64,000 nt of DNA, taken from positions 85,718,032 through 85,782,031 of the forward strand of contig CM055092.1 of the NCBI GenBank assembly GCA_029204225.1, in the 5' to 3' direction. Below are positions 1 through 12,639 of this stretch, one piece after another. The position numbers and the translations under genes are program-made. The stretch comes from Diphasiastrum complanatum. Lineage: Eukaryota; Streptophyta; Lycopodiopsida; Lycopodiales; Lycopodiaceae. The first letter of the stretch is position 1. Each line of letters starts with the position of its first letter. The notes under the pieces were generated by a model, which was not told the origin of the DNA, searched no databases, and worked only from the letters and a program-made list of their open reading frames with translations.

Positions 1-3000
1 CTCACTAGGATCTTGCATAAATTGACTTAGTTTACCAACCACAAAGCTTAGATCAGGTCTTGTGATGGTTAACCATATAAGAGATCCTATTAGCTTTCTA
101 TAGAGAGTAATGTCCTTGAAGGATCTTTCATTACTTCTTGTAGTTAGCTTTACATTTGATTCCATAGGAGTAGAAACAACTTTACAATCTTCCATATGAA
201 ACCTTTTTAGAATAGAGTTAACATACTTTTCTTGACATATGAATGTAGATTTAGAAGTTCTAATAATCTCTATTCCTAAGATATAATGAAGTTTACCAAG
301 ATCTTGAATTTCAAACTCTCTTTTGAGTGCCATCTTGATTTCATCTATATCTAGATTGTTACCACCACTTAAGATAATGTCATCAACATAGATCAAAAGT
401 AAAGTGATATCATTTTCATTCAATCTAAAGTAGAGAGAATGATCATACTCACTCATAACAAAGTTTTGAGAAAGTAAGAAGGAATTGAGCTTAGCATACC
501 AACTCCTTGGTGCTTGCTTTAGCCCATACAAACTCTTTTGGAGATAGCACACATGATTAGGCTCATCATGTGAAACATAGCCCTCGGGTTGCTCCATGTA
601 AATATCATCTTTGCCACGGGTGCAAAGGTCTCATCATAGTCAATACCATATTCTTGAGCATACCCCTTTGCCACCAACCTTGCCTTGTACTTGTTGATTG
701 ATCCATCTTGATTTGTCTTGATCTTGAAGATCCACTTACAACCAATTGCCTTCTTGTCCTTTGGAAGCTTTACCAACCTCCATGTGTTGCTTTTGATGAG
801 TGCTTGATGCTCATGATCCATGGCTTGGATCCATTCCTTCTTTTGAATTGCTTCACCTACACAAGTTGGTTCATCAAAAGAGGTAAGAAAAGCAAAGTTA
901 GAGTTGTCCACCACTTGCTTTCCTTTTTCATCATAGGTTAGCCTTGATGGCTTAGCCCTTTGCCTTTGAGTCTTCCTTGAAGTTTGCTTTGGAGTGGCAT
1001 CTCCATCTTCATCCAAGACATCTTGCACATCATGATGATTAGTAGGCACATCAACATCAACATCAACAACATTGGAAACATTCTCTTCATGAAAGATGAC
1101 ATCCCTACTTATGACAACTTTCTTTGTAGAAGGAATGTACACTTTGTAAGCCTTGCTTACTTCACTATAGCCAACAAACACACCCTTCTTTGATGAAGGA
1201 TCTTCTTTAGTTCTATCATCAAGTGTGATATTGACAAAACATGTACATCCAAAGATCCTACAATGCTTGACACTCGGCCTTCTACCATAAAGAACCTCAT
1301 GAGGAGTTTTACCATCCAAGGAAGCACTTGTCCATCTATTACATAGATAGTTAGCACATGCTAAAGCTTCCCCCCAAAAAGACTTAGCAAGATTAGCATG
1401 TAGTCTCATTGCCTTGGCACATTCACAAAGGGTTCTATTCTTCCTCTCGGCCACTCCATTCTGTTGTGGAGTCCTAGGACTAGACATCTCCCTCTTAATC
1501 CCATGTGCTATACAAAAGTCTTTGAACGTATTTGAGGTGTATTCCCCTCCATTATCAGATCTTAAGCATTTGATCTTTGTATTGAATTGGTTTTCCATTT
1601 CATTCTTGAACTTGACAAATGCAGCAAACACTTCATCCTTACTTTTAAGAAGATAGATCCAAGTATACCTACTAAAGTCATCAATGAAAGTTGCATACAT
1701 CTTTGCCCCACCATTGCTAGTTGTACTAGAAGAATGAATATCAGAATGCACAAGTTGAAAAGCTTCTTTAGATCTAGAAGTAGATCTAGAATAAGCAAGT
1801 CTATGAGATTTGGACAAGGCACAATGTTCACAAACACTATTGTTTGCAACAAGACTTTTAGGGAGACCAAGAACAAGCTCTTTCTTTGCCATTACCTCCA
1901 AAGATTTGAAGTTGGGATGGCCCAACCTCTTGTGCCAAACTTCTTGGTTTGTCAATTGCTCCCTAGCCATACATCCTTCATGATTAGAGATCACACATGC
2001 ATCAAGCTTGAAAAGTTTACCATGCCTCCTACCTTGAGCAATCAAGGATCCACATTTACTTATCAAACATGCATCTCCAATGAACTCCACATCAAGTCCT
2101 TTGTCAATCATTTGACTTACACTAAGCAAATTCTTAGTGATTGAAGGAATGTACAAAACATTTTCAAGATTTGCTTTCCTATTTGTTGAAAGGGAAATAG
2201 GAATAGTGCCTATGCCTTTGATGTCACATTGACCATCATTTGCAGTGTAGATGATGTTACCTTCTCCCTCATAAGACAATAAGGATGTAAAGTATTCCTT
2301 ATGTCTTGTCATGTGAGATGAGGCTCCACTATCAATCCACCAAGGATCATTATCATCTATGTTGGCTAACAAACTTGAAGTCATAACAAGTGATTCACAT
2401 GTGTTATGTTCTTCCTCATCTATTGTAAGATTTCCTTGCCTCTCTCCTTGCTCTCTTTTCTTCTTATAACATTCATTTGCAAAATGACCTTTTATCACAC
2501 AATAAAAGCACTTGAACTTTGACTTATTGTTCTTAGTAGAAGAGGAAGAGGAAGAGTGATCATCATGATCAAAGTTACCACCTTTGGACCATTTCCCTTT
2601 GCCTTTACCTTTGCCCTTGAATTTGCCTTTTGTGAAGAAAGCCTCTTCACCTCCACCTTGCAAGGATGCACCATCAAGCTTTGATTGCAACCTATGTTCT
2701 TCAGCCAATAAGATTTCTTGCAAGTCAACCACACTTGGCAAGACTCTTTGAATGGCAAAACTTTGCACAAGGTTAGCATGTTCATTTAGCAAACCATTCA
2801 ACATAACTTGGACTATTTCACCATCTTTTATGTTCTCATCAATGCATGCTAAATCATCACTTAGGGACTTAACTCTCAAGATAAATGCATGAGCACTTTC
2901 ACCCTCTCTTTGCCTACTAGAAAATATTTGTCTCCTTAGGGTCAATACCCTAGATGTGGACTTTGATTCAAAGAGCTTCTTTAAGGCATTCCATGCCTCA

Positions 3001-3257
3001 CTTGCACTTTGACACTTTCCAACTTCCTTGAGAAGTTCATTTGTAACATTCATTTTAATGATATGAAGAGCCCTTTTGGCCTTCTTATCAAACCTTTGTT
3101 GCTCTTGAAGTGTGAGAGGTCTCTCTTCAATTTCTGCAACTATGTCCATGAGTTCATTCAACTCAAGTAAGGACTCCATCCTCACTTTCCAAGTAGAGTA
3201 GTTTGATGAACTCAACCTTTCACTAGACTCTAGCATGATCCCACCATTGGAAGCCAT
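1..3257 (-). pseudogene. Copia-A gag-pol polyprotein (RT internal deletion; C-terminus outside window)
   Basis: One 912-codon frame runs from ATG at 3257 to 519. By residue: copia gag about 15-200; zinc knuckle CFYCVIKGHFANEC near 250; aspartic protease DSGASSHMT near 310; pre-integrase HKRLGHPN near 440; integrase core with D (HSDIH), D (LRSDNGGEY) and E (NGVAERKNRT), so the DDE triad is complete. RT starts normally (CKWIFKIKTNQDGS, then FAPVAKM). Near 625 the frame jumps from FAPVAKM straight to the sequence that should read DIYMEQPEGY, about 30 codons downstream, and it is shifted. RT homology continues in another frame to position 1, including YVDD near 370-390 and the start of the RNase H connection. 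The gag, protease and integrase part looks translatable; a functional RT is not possible as read. It belongs to the same clade as the gag fragment at 29440-30466. Confidence 0.9.
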
Positions 3258-4417
3258 GATTCTAATGTTTTTTCAACTTTTAGGTTCTGTCCTAAAGCAC
3301 TTAGCACTCACTTTTCTCTCAACAAATGATAGATAAAGAGATCTATGAAGATTTAGGACCCCAAAACACTTCTATCTTGAACCTAGATGGTTTCCAAGCA
3401 TAGAAAGGAAGATTGAAACACATGCAACACTTTGCACACACTAAGAATGGATTACAAAATCAAACCAACCTGAACACACTCTTGCTTAAGCTCTCAAACT
3501 TTCCAGCAAGTGACCAAATCAAGTTATGGTGTGAAGAGTTACTTGCATTCTTAGAAAATACCCAAAACTAGGATGCCAAGATTACCTAGTAATGAACAAA
3601 CTTGATCAACATATGATCAACACACTAAGATATTGATTCAACCTGTAAAACCACATGTAAACCACACTTCTAAAAGTTTATAAACTCCAGCAAGTGATAA
3701 ATACAAGATTTAGAGGTGAATGAATGAGCACACTTAGTGAATCACAAGACTAGCTTCACTATCTTGTCAAATCTTGGTGTTTAGATGTAGATCTAAGATC
3801 ACTTCACATGAGAATGTTCCTCAACCTGTTAAGAACCTGAAAACACACTTGCATAATGGTTAACACCTTCCAGCAAATGCTCCAATCAAATTACATAAGG
3901 AGAGTTACTTACATGCTCAACAAAGTACACCAAAATTTATGCCAAAATTGATGACAATCTTTACAATATGCTCTTCACAATGGAGCTTACAATATGTTCA
4001 CCCAAAAAAGGGGATCTTTCATCCAAATGGGAGCTTTGCTCAGCCTTTAGGAGAATTACAACTCACTCAAAAGAGCATTTGTCATCCACTTAAGGAGAAG
4101 TTTCATCCACATAAGGAGAGTGTTCATCCAAGAATGGAGATTGTCAACAATAGGATTGAAAAGAACATTGTTAGTATTGAATATGCACAAACCTCACAAT
4201 CACAAATGATTAGGTGTTATGATCTGATCCAAAATAGTTTCTTTTCAGCCTCTGATCTTCAATAGACCTGAAATATGCTTTTGATCCACAAGTTCAACTC
4301 ACAAAACAAAGGTTAGTAAGATTTGATCAACAAAGCAATGCAAAATCATGCTAGAACTTGATCAAACATCCAAATATCACCAAAAATGGAATACTTACTG
4401 TAAATAGAAGCCAACCA
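3258..4417 (-). other. Copia-A untranslated leader
   Basis: This 1.16-kb AT-rich stretch lies between the primer-binding site and the gag ATG. It has no conserved coding signal. One open frame on the opposite strand (3939-4265) has no recognisable domain and I take it as chance. Short degenerate repeats of 'ccagcaagtg', 'tcaacctg' and 'acttgatcaa' types recur through it. Confidence 0.6.
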
Positions 4418-4429
4418 GCTCTGATACCA
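4418..4429 (-). other. Primer-binding site of Copia-A (initiator-Met tRNA type)
   Basis: The minus strand reads TGGTATCAGAGC, the usual plant copia PBS complementary to the 3' end of initiator-Met tRNA. It directly follows the LTR terminus at 4430. Confidence 0.9.
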
Positions 4430-5084
4430 TGTGAAAAATACAGATCCTAAGTGGATCTAAACTCCAAGATCATTGGCTTGAATGCTTGCACTCCAAACTA
4501 CATAAGCTAGGAATTGGCAACACATTCTATGCTACCTAGAATGCAAAGAACTTGATCAAAAAGCATTTATCACAAATGGAAACTTCCATAAACATCAAGT
4601 GCGGCCCAAAATAGCATTATACAGTCCATAATACATCAGCCTATCACTTTTGGAAAGCACCTAAGATCATACACAATAGCTTGAAGACAATACACACAAC
4701 AATGCTCTCAATGGAGGAAGAAACAATGACAATGATCTATTGATCTCAATGAAGCATACAAAAGGTTTCTCCAACCTGTTCTCCACGACTTCCCTACTAT
4801 TTATGGATGAGGAAGATGACTCTCTCTCCTCTCTCTAGAAGGTACTTGACCCTAGATATTCCCTATATAGGAAAAATAGCTAAAAATGGCTTATATGACC
4901 AAAATACATCAAAATGGTCTCATTTTGAAGGGTATGAAGTTTGACACTTCATCATACTGAAAAAATACAGTAAATAAAAACATTGTGGCCTGGTTCACAC
5001 GTGCAAAACTCCAGAACCAAAACTATTTACAATTTTAGCCAATTTAGGCCTCAAACTAGCTAGGAAATGTTGACAATTTTCACA
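4430..5084 (-). repeat. 5' LTR of Copia-A (655 bp)
   Basis: The LTR is bounded by TGTGAAAA at 4430 (plus strand) and TTTTCACA ending at 5084, which form the terminal inverted repeat. The inner edge abuts the PBS. A TATA-like CCTATATAGG lies at 4861-4870 in the position expected for the LTR promoter on the minus strand. The partner LTR is outside the window, so LTR divergence and age cannot be estimated. Confidence 0.85.
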
Positions 5085-5531
5085 AAAAGAACTACCAAGT
5101 TTCTAAATAAATTAGTCGAATTGGCTATAACGTTTTATTTCGGCTAGTGTATGACAGACTTCATCTATGTAACCTTGGGTTTTTATTAATATAAAAAGGT
5201 ATTTGAGATTTTGCAGGACGTCTTTGTCCTTGAGACCTAAAAAAAAAATCTGAGACCGAAGAGTTTAAAGAGAATCGACATCAGCCCAATGGCAGCAATT
5301 CTTGTGCAAATCATCGACATAATTGACAAAAGGGGAAGAACCAACAATCCAAGTAAAGACACAAACCTCATTCTAAGTGTTATTGGGACCGAAGGATAGA
5401 CCCTTAAAAGACAAAGTGCAGCCTTCCAAAAGCAAGGATAGTCCTAAAAGGGTATGACTCATCACAAGTACTATGGGACATTTCAACTTGACAAAATGAA
5501 AAGAAAAAAGAAAGAAGTGTCCTCTTTCTTG
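5085..5531 (+). repeat. Dispersed repeat R, copy 1 (interrupted by Copia-A)
   Basis: It matches 8577-9025 on the same strand and about 25802-26250 inverted. It contains 'ctatgtaaccttgggttttt' followed by an AT-rich 'attaatataaaaagg', which resembles the polyadenylation end of a plant LTR. I found no coding capacity. The repeat continues past 5531 here, whereas the other two copies switch into copia gag leader at this point. Confidence 0.75.
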
Positions 5532-7089
5532 CATAAAATACTAGAAGAGACCACAATCTTAAAGACCCTGGACCAAAGTACAAGGGGTCTTGCCTTTCTA
5601 AAAGAGAATGGAACATATAAAATTGACAAGTCTCCTCTGCACCACCCTTCAAAAATGAAAAGTCAAAACATGGTCCAATAGGCCCCATGCACACTTAATT
5701 GGAAATAAAAGATGGGTGAAGAAAGCACATGGGTAATGAGCAAGAAGGTCTTTCTGGTGTGACTATGAGTTAACCACCATTTTGGCCTCATTCCAAGGTG
5801 GGAAACCCTCCTCATCCCCTTGGAGATTTTACTTATTGAAGAGCTTAGGTTTTTGAGAGACTACAAGTGGTTGATCATTTCATCATTCTATTAGCAAGAG
5901 AGAGTTGATTATGCATTATGAGTTCCTCTTTTGAGTGTCCATTGAGATGTGAGTGGTTGTTTGAATGAGAGACATCCAGAGATACACTACCATCACTGCC
6001 AAAGAGACCTTCGTTGAGCTAACTACACCTATGCTGAGCCAAACATTGTTTCTATCCTGAAAAGCATGTATGAATGTAGTCCTGAATAATCCATTTTGAG
6101 ATAGATCTCTGATTTGTTAGAGAGACATCTATTGAGTGCTGATTTTCAACTGATTATGTAGGCTACTGAGCATTGACTCATTACTATTGTTTATTGTGAT
6201 TATGAGGGAAGACTTTTATGTATCCAAAGCTACCTTCTGAGAGTAGATTCCTTACTGTTTTCATGAGACTAGCTTCTGTTATTTGAGCCATTTCCGAGGT
6301 CTGTTCACTTACCACTGATAGAGAGATGCCATCGCTACCAGACCTGAGAGGAGAGTCCATCGCTGATATAGCCATACATTCTGAGAGAGCCAATGAGCAG
6401 CAGCGTGCCCCATATCATCGTTGTTTGGGTGCATATTTACCTCTGTTGTCTAAGCCACTAATGAGGCCTGATCACTTACGATTGATAGAGGGATGTCATC
6501 ACTGCTTTGGAGGTCACAGTTGAGCCAAAAATATTACCAAGAACATATACAGATAGCAAAAGCTCATACTTTGCTCCATCGTTGTTTCTATTGAGATTCT
6601 GAAAGATCAACCAATCGACAAAAGTGCTCCCCATCCCATCCCTGTTGACAGAGGAGGCTACGTTCTACCATCCATATTTCAGAGTCTTATTTTGAGCACC
6701 TAAATGCAATACCTGTACTGTTTTCTGGTGGACCTGAGTGCATTTTCACACGTTCATTCACACTTCCTATGGCATAATCAGACATGATCCTAGTGCCATC
6801 ACTCAACTCACTGCTGCTACCAATGAACCATTGACCTTAGAGGCAGAATGGATATGTGAACCCTCGCGCTTCAAGTTTGCAGCTAATTGCAATTTTTGTG
6901 GCAGTTAATCTTCGTTGTACCTTAGCTTAAACATATTTTCAGGGGGACTGAAAATTCTAAGGGGGGGGGGAAAGAGTGGACATCAGAGGTAGTAAGTGTG
7001 ATCGGGAAATGTATTTTGCAATTAGGATCTTGGTAATTCTTGGAAATAATTGTTTAATACCGGATATTAATTTCCTGGATTGAACTCAT
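5532..7089. other. Gene-free stretch with purine tract
   Basis: I recognise no protein or RNA gene. The open frames at 6184-6393 and 6326-6523 overlap on opposite strands and have no recognisable domain. A run of ten G followed by AAAGAG (6961-6976) resembles a retroelement polypurine tract; no LTR start is evident just after it. Part of the stretch (6704-6906) is repeated at 13062-13264. Confidence 0.4.
6704..6906 (+). repeat. Dispersed repeat 'R5', copy 1
   Basis: Roughly 200 bp matches 13062-13264 in the same orientation with scattered substitutions. It starts at 'aatacct(g/a)tactgttttct' and ends at 'gcaatttttgtggcagt'. Its nature is unknown; it may be a gene fragment spread by a transposon. 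Confidence 0.75.
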
Positions 7090-8560
7090 TTAGTTGAATT
7101 CAAAGCCGATATCTTTGTAACCATTGAGTTTATCCGCTGTTGTGGATGTCAATTGTGATGTTAGAACTGGAATCTGATACATGGATTACATTGGATTTGT
7201 TACTTGATAGAAGCTTGTCCCTAAAGTTCTCTCTTGGATCCATAGGGATTCAAAGCTTATCACTAACTTGGAAGGACCAAATGTAATGTTGAACCATGTT
7301 AATTCTTCTATTTAAATCACAAGATCAGGTATTGATGTGTGGTATCCATCTGATAGGCATGCAAGTCATCCAAAAAAATGGATTCTGCAGGTTTTGGGAG
7401 CAAGAGATAATATCCTATATGGACTATAGGAGAGCTAGATAATCCATGGATCTCAAGAATATCTAATAAGGCGGTTAAGGGTTTTCTGGAAGGAAGAGCT
7501 ATTGGTATGGGACATTAGTAATTTTGAAAAGAAAATTCTAGGACTGTAAAGATCTGATTATCAGTGGAGTATTTCAGTACCTAGTCATGATAGGCGAAAA
7601 GAAAACCATTGATTAAATGGGGGGTATTTTGGAAAATTTTGAGGTTCAATCTGGATTCCAATGGTTATCTCACTATTTACAAAATCGGGAACCCTCAAAT
7701 CTATTTCTCATTTTTTTAATTAATCCTTTACTTTTTAGCGATTTCTCAAATATAAGACATTAGATTGGCTTATATGATTCTTTCCAACATGAGATTATTC
7801 TTCTGAAAGACTTTTATATCATATGAATTACTACTTGAGTGAATAGACTTGAAACTTAGATAAATTCTAAGGTGATTGTGTTTCAGTTTCATAAACCTAG
7901 GATATCTTTGTTGCATAAATAGATTTCAGTGAAATGGTAGTTATTAGGTTGAAAATATTCAAAGAAAGAGTTCAGATTGTAATAGAGTGGATCCTTTTCT
8001 AAGGAAGACATTATTACTGACTTTCATTGATTTAGATATTGTCATATATCATCTTGCATGTTAACGTTTATAGAAATTGATAATTTCTTTAAAAGGAGGG
8101 GTGAAGTGATGGGATAAAATTCTATTTGAGGATCTGTTGGTTGCATAGTTTTCATAAGAGAACCAGTTGTGATATAGAAATGAGATTTTTCTTAAAGTAA
8201 TTTTGGATAGATTCAGAGTAAAATACCAACTTGGAACTACTTGAATAAGAGAAATTCTCTAGGTATTGTGTTGACAATCTAGAACTAGAACATGTTTGAA
8301 ATTTGAATCATTATCTATAAGTAGTACAATGAAAGGTCAAAAGTTACTAATTCCAATTTGATTGGAATAGGAGTATGTTTGATCAGGATTTAAATTTGGA
8401 AGGTTTGTATTAAATCAACCTAATCTTAGTTGAGTAGTGGCTAAGTTTTTAGCACATAAAATTGAGCTAATTTTTAAGGTTTTATGAAATATCTAGTATA
8501 CATTGATTAAATTAATATGTGACCGGCACAGATTTGGCTAGTATAGCCCATGCCAAAGGG
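7090..8560 (+). repeat. Dispersed repeat 'R2', copy a (longest)
   Basis: AT-rich, non-coding. Related copies: 26311-27090 (inverted, partial), 38395-39735 (inverted, nearly full length) and 54495-54800 (same strand, partial). The copies are clearly diverged from each other, so the family is old. It has no protein signal and could be part of a long LTR or a non-autonomous retroelement. Confidence 0.75.
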
Positions 8561-9690
8561 GTCCCAGTGTGCCCAAAAAGAACTACCAAATTTCTAAATA
8601 AATTAGTCTTAGAATTGGCTATAAAGTTTTATTTCGGCTAATGTATGCCAGACTTCATCTATGTAACCTTGGGTTTTTATTAATATAAAAAGGTATCTGA
8701 GATTTTTCAGGACATCTTTTTCCTTGAGACCCAAAAAGAAATATGAGACCGAAAAGTCTAAAGAGAATCAGCATCAACCCAATGGCAGAAATTCCTGTGC
8801 AATATCACCGACAAAATTGACAAAAGGGGAAGAACCAACAATCCAAGTAAAGACACAAACCTCATTCTAAGTGTTATTGGGACCGAAGGATAGACCCTTA
8901 AAAGACAAAGTGCAGCTTTCCAAAAGCAAGGATAGTCCTAAAAGGGTATGACTCATCATAAGTACTATGGTACATTTCAACTTGACAAAATGAAAAGAAA
9001 AAAGAAAGAAGTGTCCTCTTTCTTGTACGACAAAAGTTTCAAACAATTTTGCGATGACAAATATGGGAGAGTCCATTTTGAGTGAAAGTAGCAAATTGGA
9101 CAGGATTTCTAACTATGCAGTGTGGAAATTCAAAATGAAAAACATACTGATGGAGAAAGACGTGTGGGAAGTCGTCACAGGTGATGAGAGAAGGCTGCCA
9201 AATGAAGCAAATATCAAAGTGTTCGACAAAAAGATGAGAAAAGCTTTGACCTTCATTAACTTGTCAGTGAAGGATCACATCATTACCCACATTTGTGATG
9301 CAGTTACACCCAGACAGGCATGGGATGTGCTAAAGGAGACATCTGATCTGAATGTGCTCTCCTTGCTCCATGCGGGCACTATTCAACTTTGACTTCAGAA
9401 ACATGATTCTTGACAATGAGAAATGAACTGCAGTCTATTGGTGAGCGCATACGTGATGTGGAGCTGGTGCACAATGCATTGTGCGGCATTGCAGAACCGT
9501 ATCAGATGTTTGTGAGCGGAATAGCATCAAGAGAAAGATTGCCAACCTTTGACGAGCTCACAGGAATCTTGATGCAGGAAGAACAACGGCGAGAAATGGT
9601 GAAGGCTAGACGTCAAAATACTGACGATCAGGCACTTGCGACATGCCAAAAACAAGGCAAGGGCAAGGGCAAGAAGAAGTCTAAGCCTGA
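8523..9690 (+). repeat. Left arm of a near-identical long inverted repeat
   Basis: This segment (repeat R plus a copia gag start) recurs inverted at 25150-26310. The gag frames of the two arms encode the same 112 residues except the last. Both arms share the same R/gag junction and the same internal micro-inversion, so one was copied from the other. Homology ends at 9690, at the codons for KKKSK. Confidence 0.9.
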
Positions 9691-9697
9691 GGTGTAA
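9054..9697 (+). pseudogene. Copia gag fragment (Copia-D family) in left inverted-repeat arm
   Basis: The frame opens MTNMGESILSESSKLD and continues through a copia gag (FKMKNILMEKDVWEVVTG..., CDAVTPRQAWDVLKE), closely related to the gag of Copia-D at 44237. From about 9345 to 9412 the sequence is the reverse complement of the matching part of Copia-D, which breaks the frame. Gag then resumes in a second frame at 9413 (NELQSIGERIRDVELVHNAL...). Homology stops at KKKSK near 9690, before the zinc knuckle. No protease or pol follows. The upstream sequence is repeat R, not the family's own full leader; only about 28 leader bases precede the ATG. Confidence 0.88.
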
Positions 9698-10910
9698 GCA
9701 CGGTCAATTCTCGCAATTCGAGCCTGGCGCTGTCTGCACGTAGGACAGATGAGGCAAAGTGCTGCCTAGGTAGGTGAAAGCATGGTCTGTACCTTATGGG
9801 GTGCGGAGCGACATATTCGAACTGTACGGGTTAACCATTGATACAGAGATGCAGCTCGAATTCGGGTGTAAAGCACGGGTGGTTAGCTGCCGGTGCGGGA
9901 TAGCTGCCGATCGTTTAGCTATAAGGGCTATCGACCAAAAAGTGGTGGGGTGTGACTGAGGCAATGTGCTGCTTAATGGTGAAAGCACGGATAGTTGGAG
10001 GGGTGTCCTATGTGGGCTGATTCTTGTGATCAATTTGTATGGGCGCGGCCAGGCAAAGGTCCGTTGGCAGGACCATCTCAAAGGGGGACCTTGTCTTTGT
10101 TACTTGTTAGTAAACCTGCCTGAGTGTCTTACTTGTATGTATTCGTGGTGAGTCTTAGTACTCGTGCTTTGCCTGGTTTGCATGATTGCTTGTGATACAA
10201 GGAGCTGATGGCTCGAGAAGGAACCTTTTCTTTTGAAGGCTGATACCATCAAACAAAGAGGACTACAGAATCTGTGGGGCGGATTTGCAGTTCAAGTACT
10301 CGCACGTGAACGGCAACGAAACGATTCAATGTTTGCAAAGGATGGATGGCTAGCCAGTTTCTTGGGTTAGTTTCATTTGCGACAACGCCCACCACAAGCA
10401 GGAAGTCAAAAGTTGGAAAGGGCAATTTCAGGGGAGATCTTCTATGGAGCAGTTGGCCTTCATTTTGGGACGGCCACCTTTGGAACTAAAACTCACTGAG
10501 CATGGGTGATATCCAATATCAGTTGGGTTTTTCCTCAAAGGGGAAAGACTAGGATCCTCTTCAGAGATTGGCAACAAGTTGGATCAAGCCATAATCCTAG
10601 CAGATGGGAAGCAAAGTGTTGGAAAGGCTTTTTGTCCGAAGGACTCTACTGTAAGTCCGATCAGTTGATTTTATAAGTGGAGGGGACCTATCACACACAC
10701 CTCTCTCTCTTGGGACAAATTTTGAATGAAAGTTGATCAAAACGGGGGCAAATTCAAGGTTACCTAGCAATACTCACATGAGGAGACTGGCGAACTTTGG
10801 ACCTAATAAGTTGACAAGTTTTTGTTGTGGAAAGGAAAGCTTGTTATAGGCTTTCTCTGGACCAGCAATGATGAGGAAACATATGAGTACGCTGGCTTGT
10901 GTTACGTGTA

Positions 10911-11275
10911 AGGCAGCTGATCAATGAAGGAACTGTGAAAGTTGAGTCTTGCATGAGAGACTTGGTATTTCGAACGAACGCTAAGGGACAGTTCGCGTTG
11001 AGATTGGACTAGTGCAAACTCTGGGTGCATGTGTCTGATTCAAAGAGAGCTACTTGAAGCCAAGCTCGATGTACACTTCTTGTTTTGACTGTGAGGCAAA
11101 TGAACAGTGATGGAATTGTGAAAGTCAAGTTTTGCGCAACGGACATGGTGCTTCAAACAAACGCGAAGAGATAGTTTGGATGCGGATCAAGCTGGTGTGA
11201 CCCTTTGGCTTTCCATGAGGTCAATGGTTACATTTGGGCTGATTCAAAGAGCTACTTCAAGCTAAGTGAGAGGTG
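10911..11275 (+). repeat. Imperfect tandem duplication, period about 180-205 bp
   Basis: 'aggcagctgatcaatgaagg' at 10911 recurs as 'aggcaaatgaacagtgatgg' near 11094. 'ctgattcaaagagagctact' near 11036 recurs near 11238. Two diverged copies, no coding signal. Confidence 0.6.
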
Positions 11276-12639
11276 CATTGCGGAGTACTCAATCTTTGCC
11301 TACCTTAAAGAGCCAAGATGGAAAAGTATCAAGATCAGGCTAAGACGAGGAGAGAAATCAAGGTGCAGAAGCAACAAGGCACGGAGTGGACCATAAGGTG
11401 GGCAATCAAACGATAAATCCTTTGGCTCAGGGAGCCTTGGTACCTGTGCGGAACTAAACAAATCTGGAGCTCAGGGAGCTCAACACAAAGTGCATCAAGG
11501 ACAAATCAGGAGCTCAAAGGAGTTCCAAAGTCGGAAGTCAGAAGCGACAGGGGCGAACATTTCAAAGAAAAGCCTCTGTCACCAGTTAATAAGGTTTTTG
11601 GGTTTTACGAAAGCGATATCAAGTCTACGCTTTTCCCAGACAAAGATATATTTTCAAGTTATGTAATTTTTCAGTACAAAGAGCTGAGCCTCCGACTTGT
11701 GGTGTGCCAGCTTCAATGTTAATAAAAAGTGGCCAGTAAATTGAGTACTGTGCCAAGTAGCTTAAATGTATAGTTATTTTAATAAGGAGACACCTTTACT
11801 TTAATCTGACATCTGATGAGGACATCAGATTTTATAAAAGTGGAGTGGATGTTGTAAAGCTACCTTTACAAGCTTTACTTCCGGCGCCATCGGTGCCAGC
11901 TATGTCCCCAACGCCAGCAGTGCCCCTGCTGCTCCCAGCGTCAACGGTGCCGGCGCCGCTCCCGGTGCCACCGTGACAAGAATCCAGTCGTTGCCAAGTT
12001 CCTATGGCTGAAAATCTTTGATCTGTTCTAGCGGAGTCCAGAGAGCTCAGATCGATGTGCAATCACCTCACACGATCTAGGCATGATTAAAGGAAGCCTG
12101 GGGATCAATAAAATCTAGAGAGATAAAATGACTTTCTAGAAAGAGAAAATTCTAGAGAGAGAAAAATGTGCTTTACCAGCTTGGGTAGAGTGCTTGGTAT
12201 GAGGGGGGGGGTGCAGAATCACACCAATACTATAGGGGAGTGCGGGTTGCGACTTAGGGCGAGCTCCAACCAAGTCTCAGCCTCCCTTGCTGGAATGTTG
12301 TCATGGCTCTCGCCTTGGCATGCTAGCGCCCCGGAGACTAGGGTCGGTCACACACTTGAAATGTAACCTTCTCAGATTTATCAATAAAGTGGGATTTTTC
12401 TCAAACTGACTCTGATTACCTTCTGGGTTTCAGTGTTCGGTAAAAGCGCCAGTTGTAAGGCCGCTTTCAGAATTTTTAACTTGGCACATAGCTGAGGGTC
12501 GTATCCCGGGACGCCAGCGGTATGCTGTCGGGACCATTTGGTCCAGGAACTGGTTGTCTCCATATCTGTCGCGGGTTGTGGTTCTGAGTGTTCCTTGCAT
12601 GAACATGAATGGGTTAAGCTCTTGGGGAATGGGCTCTAA

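Larger units (their letters stand above)
1..5084 (-). mobile_element. Ty1/copia LTR retrotransposon 'Copia-A', 3' part cut off by window edge
   Basis: In minus-strand order the element shows a 5' LTR (5084-4430), a primer-binding site, a leader of about 1.16 kb, and gag-protease-integrase-reverse transcriptase running off the left edge. The order PR-IN-RT is diagnostic of Ty1/copia. The LTR ends are TGTGAAAA...TTTTCACA. The element interrupts a dispersed repeat: sequence from 5085 onward matches 8577 onward, where the repeat is uninterrupted. The 5 bases next to the LTR (AAAAG, 5085-5089) would be one target-site copy; the other lies outside the window. Confidence 0.9.

Noticed and set aside
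6961-6976. G10 plus purine tract as proof of a complete gypsy element between 5.1 and 8.7 kb
   Set aside because: No PBS, gag or pol can be recognised there and no LTR pair can be closed around it.
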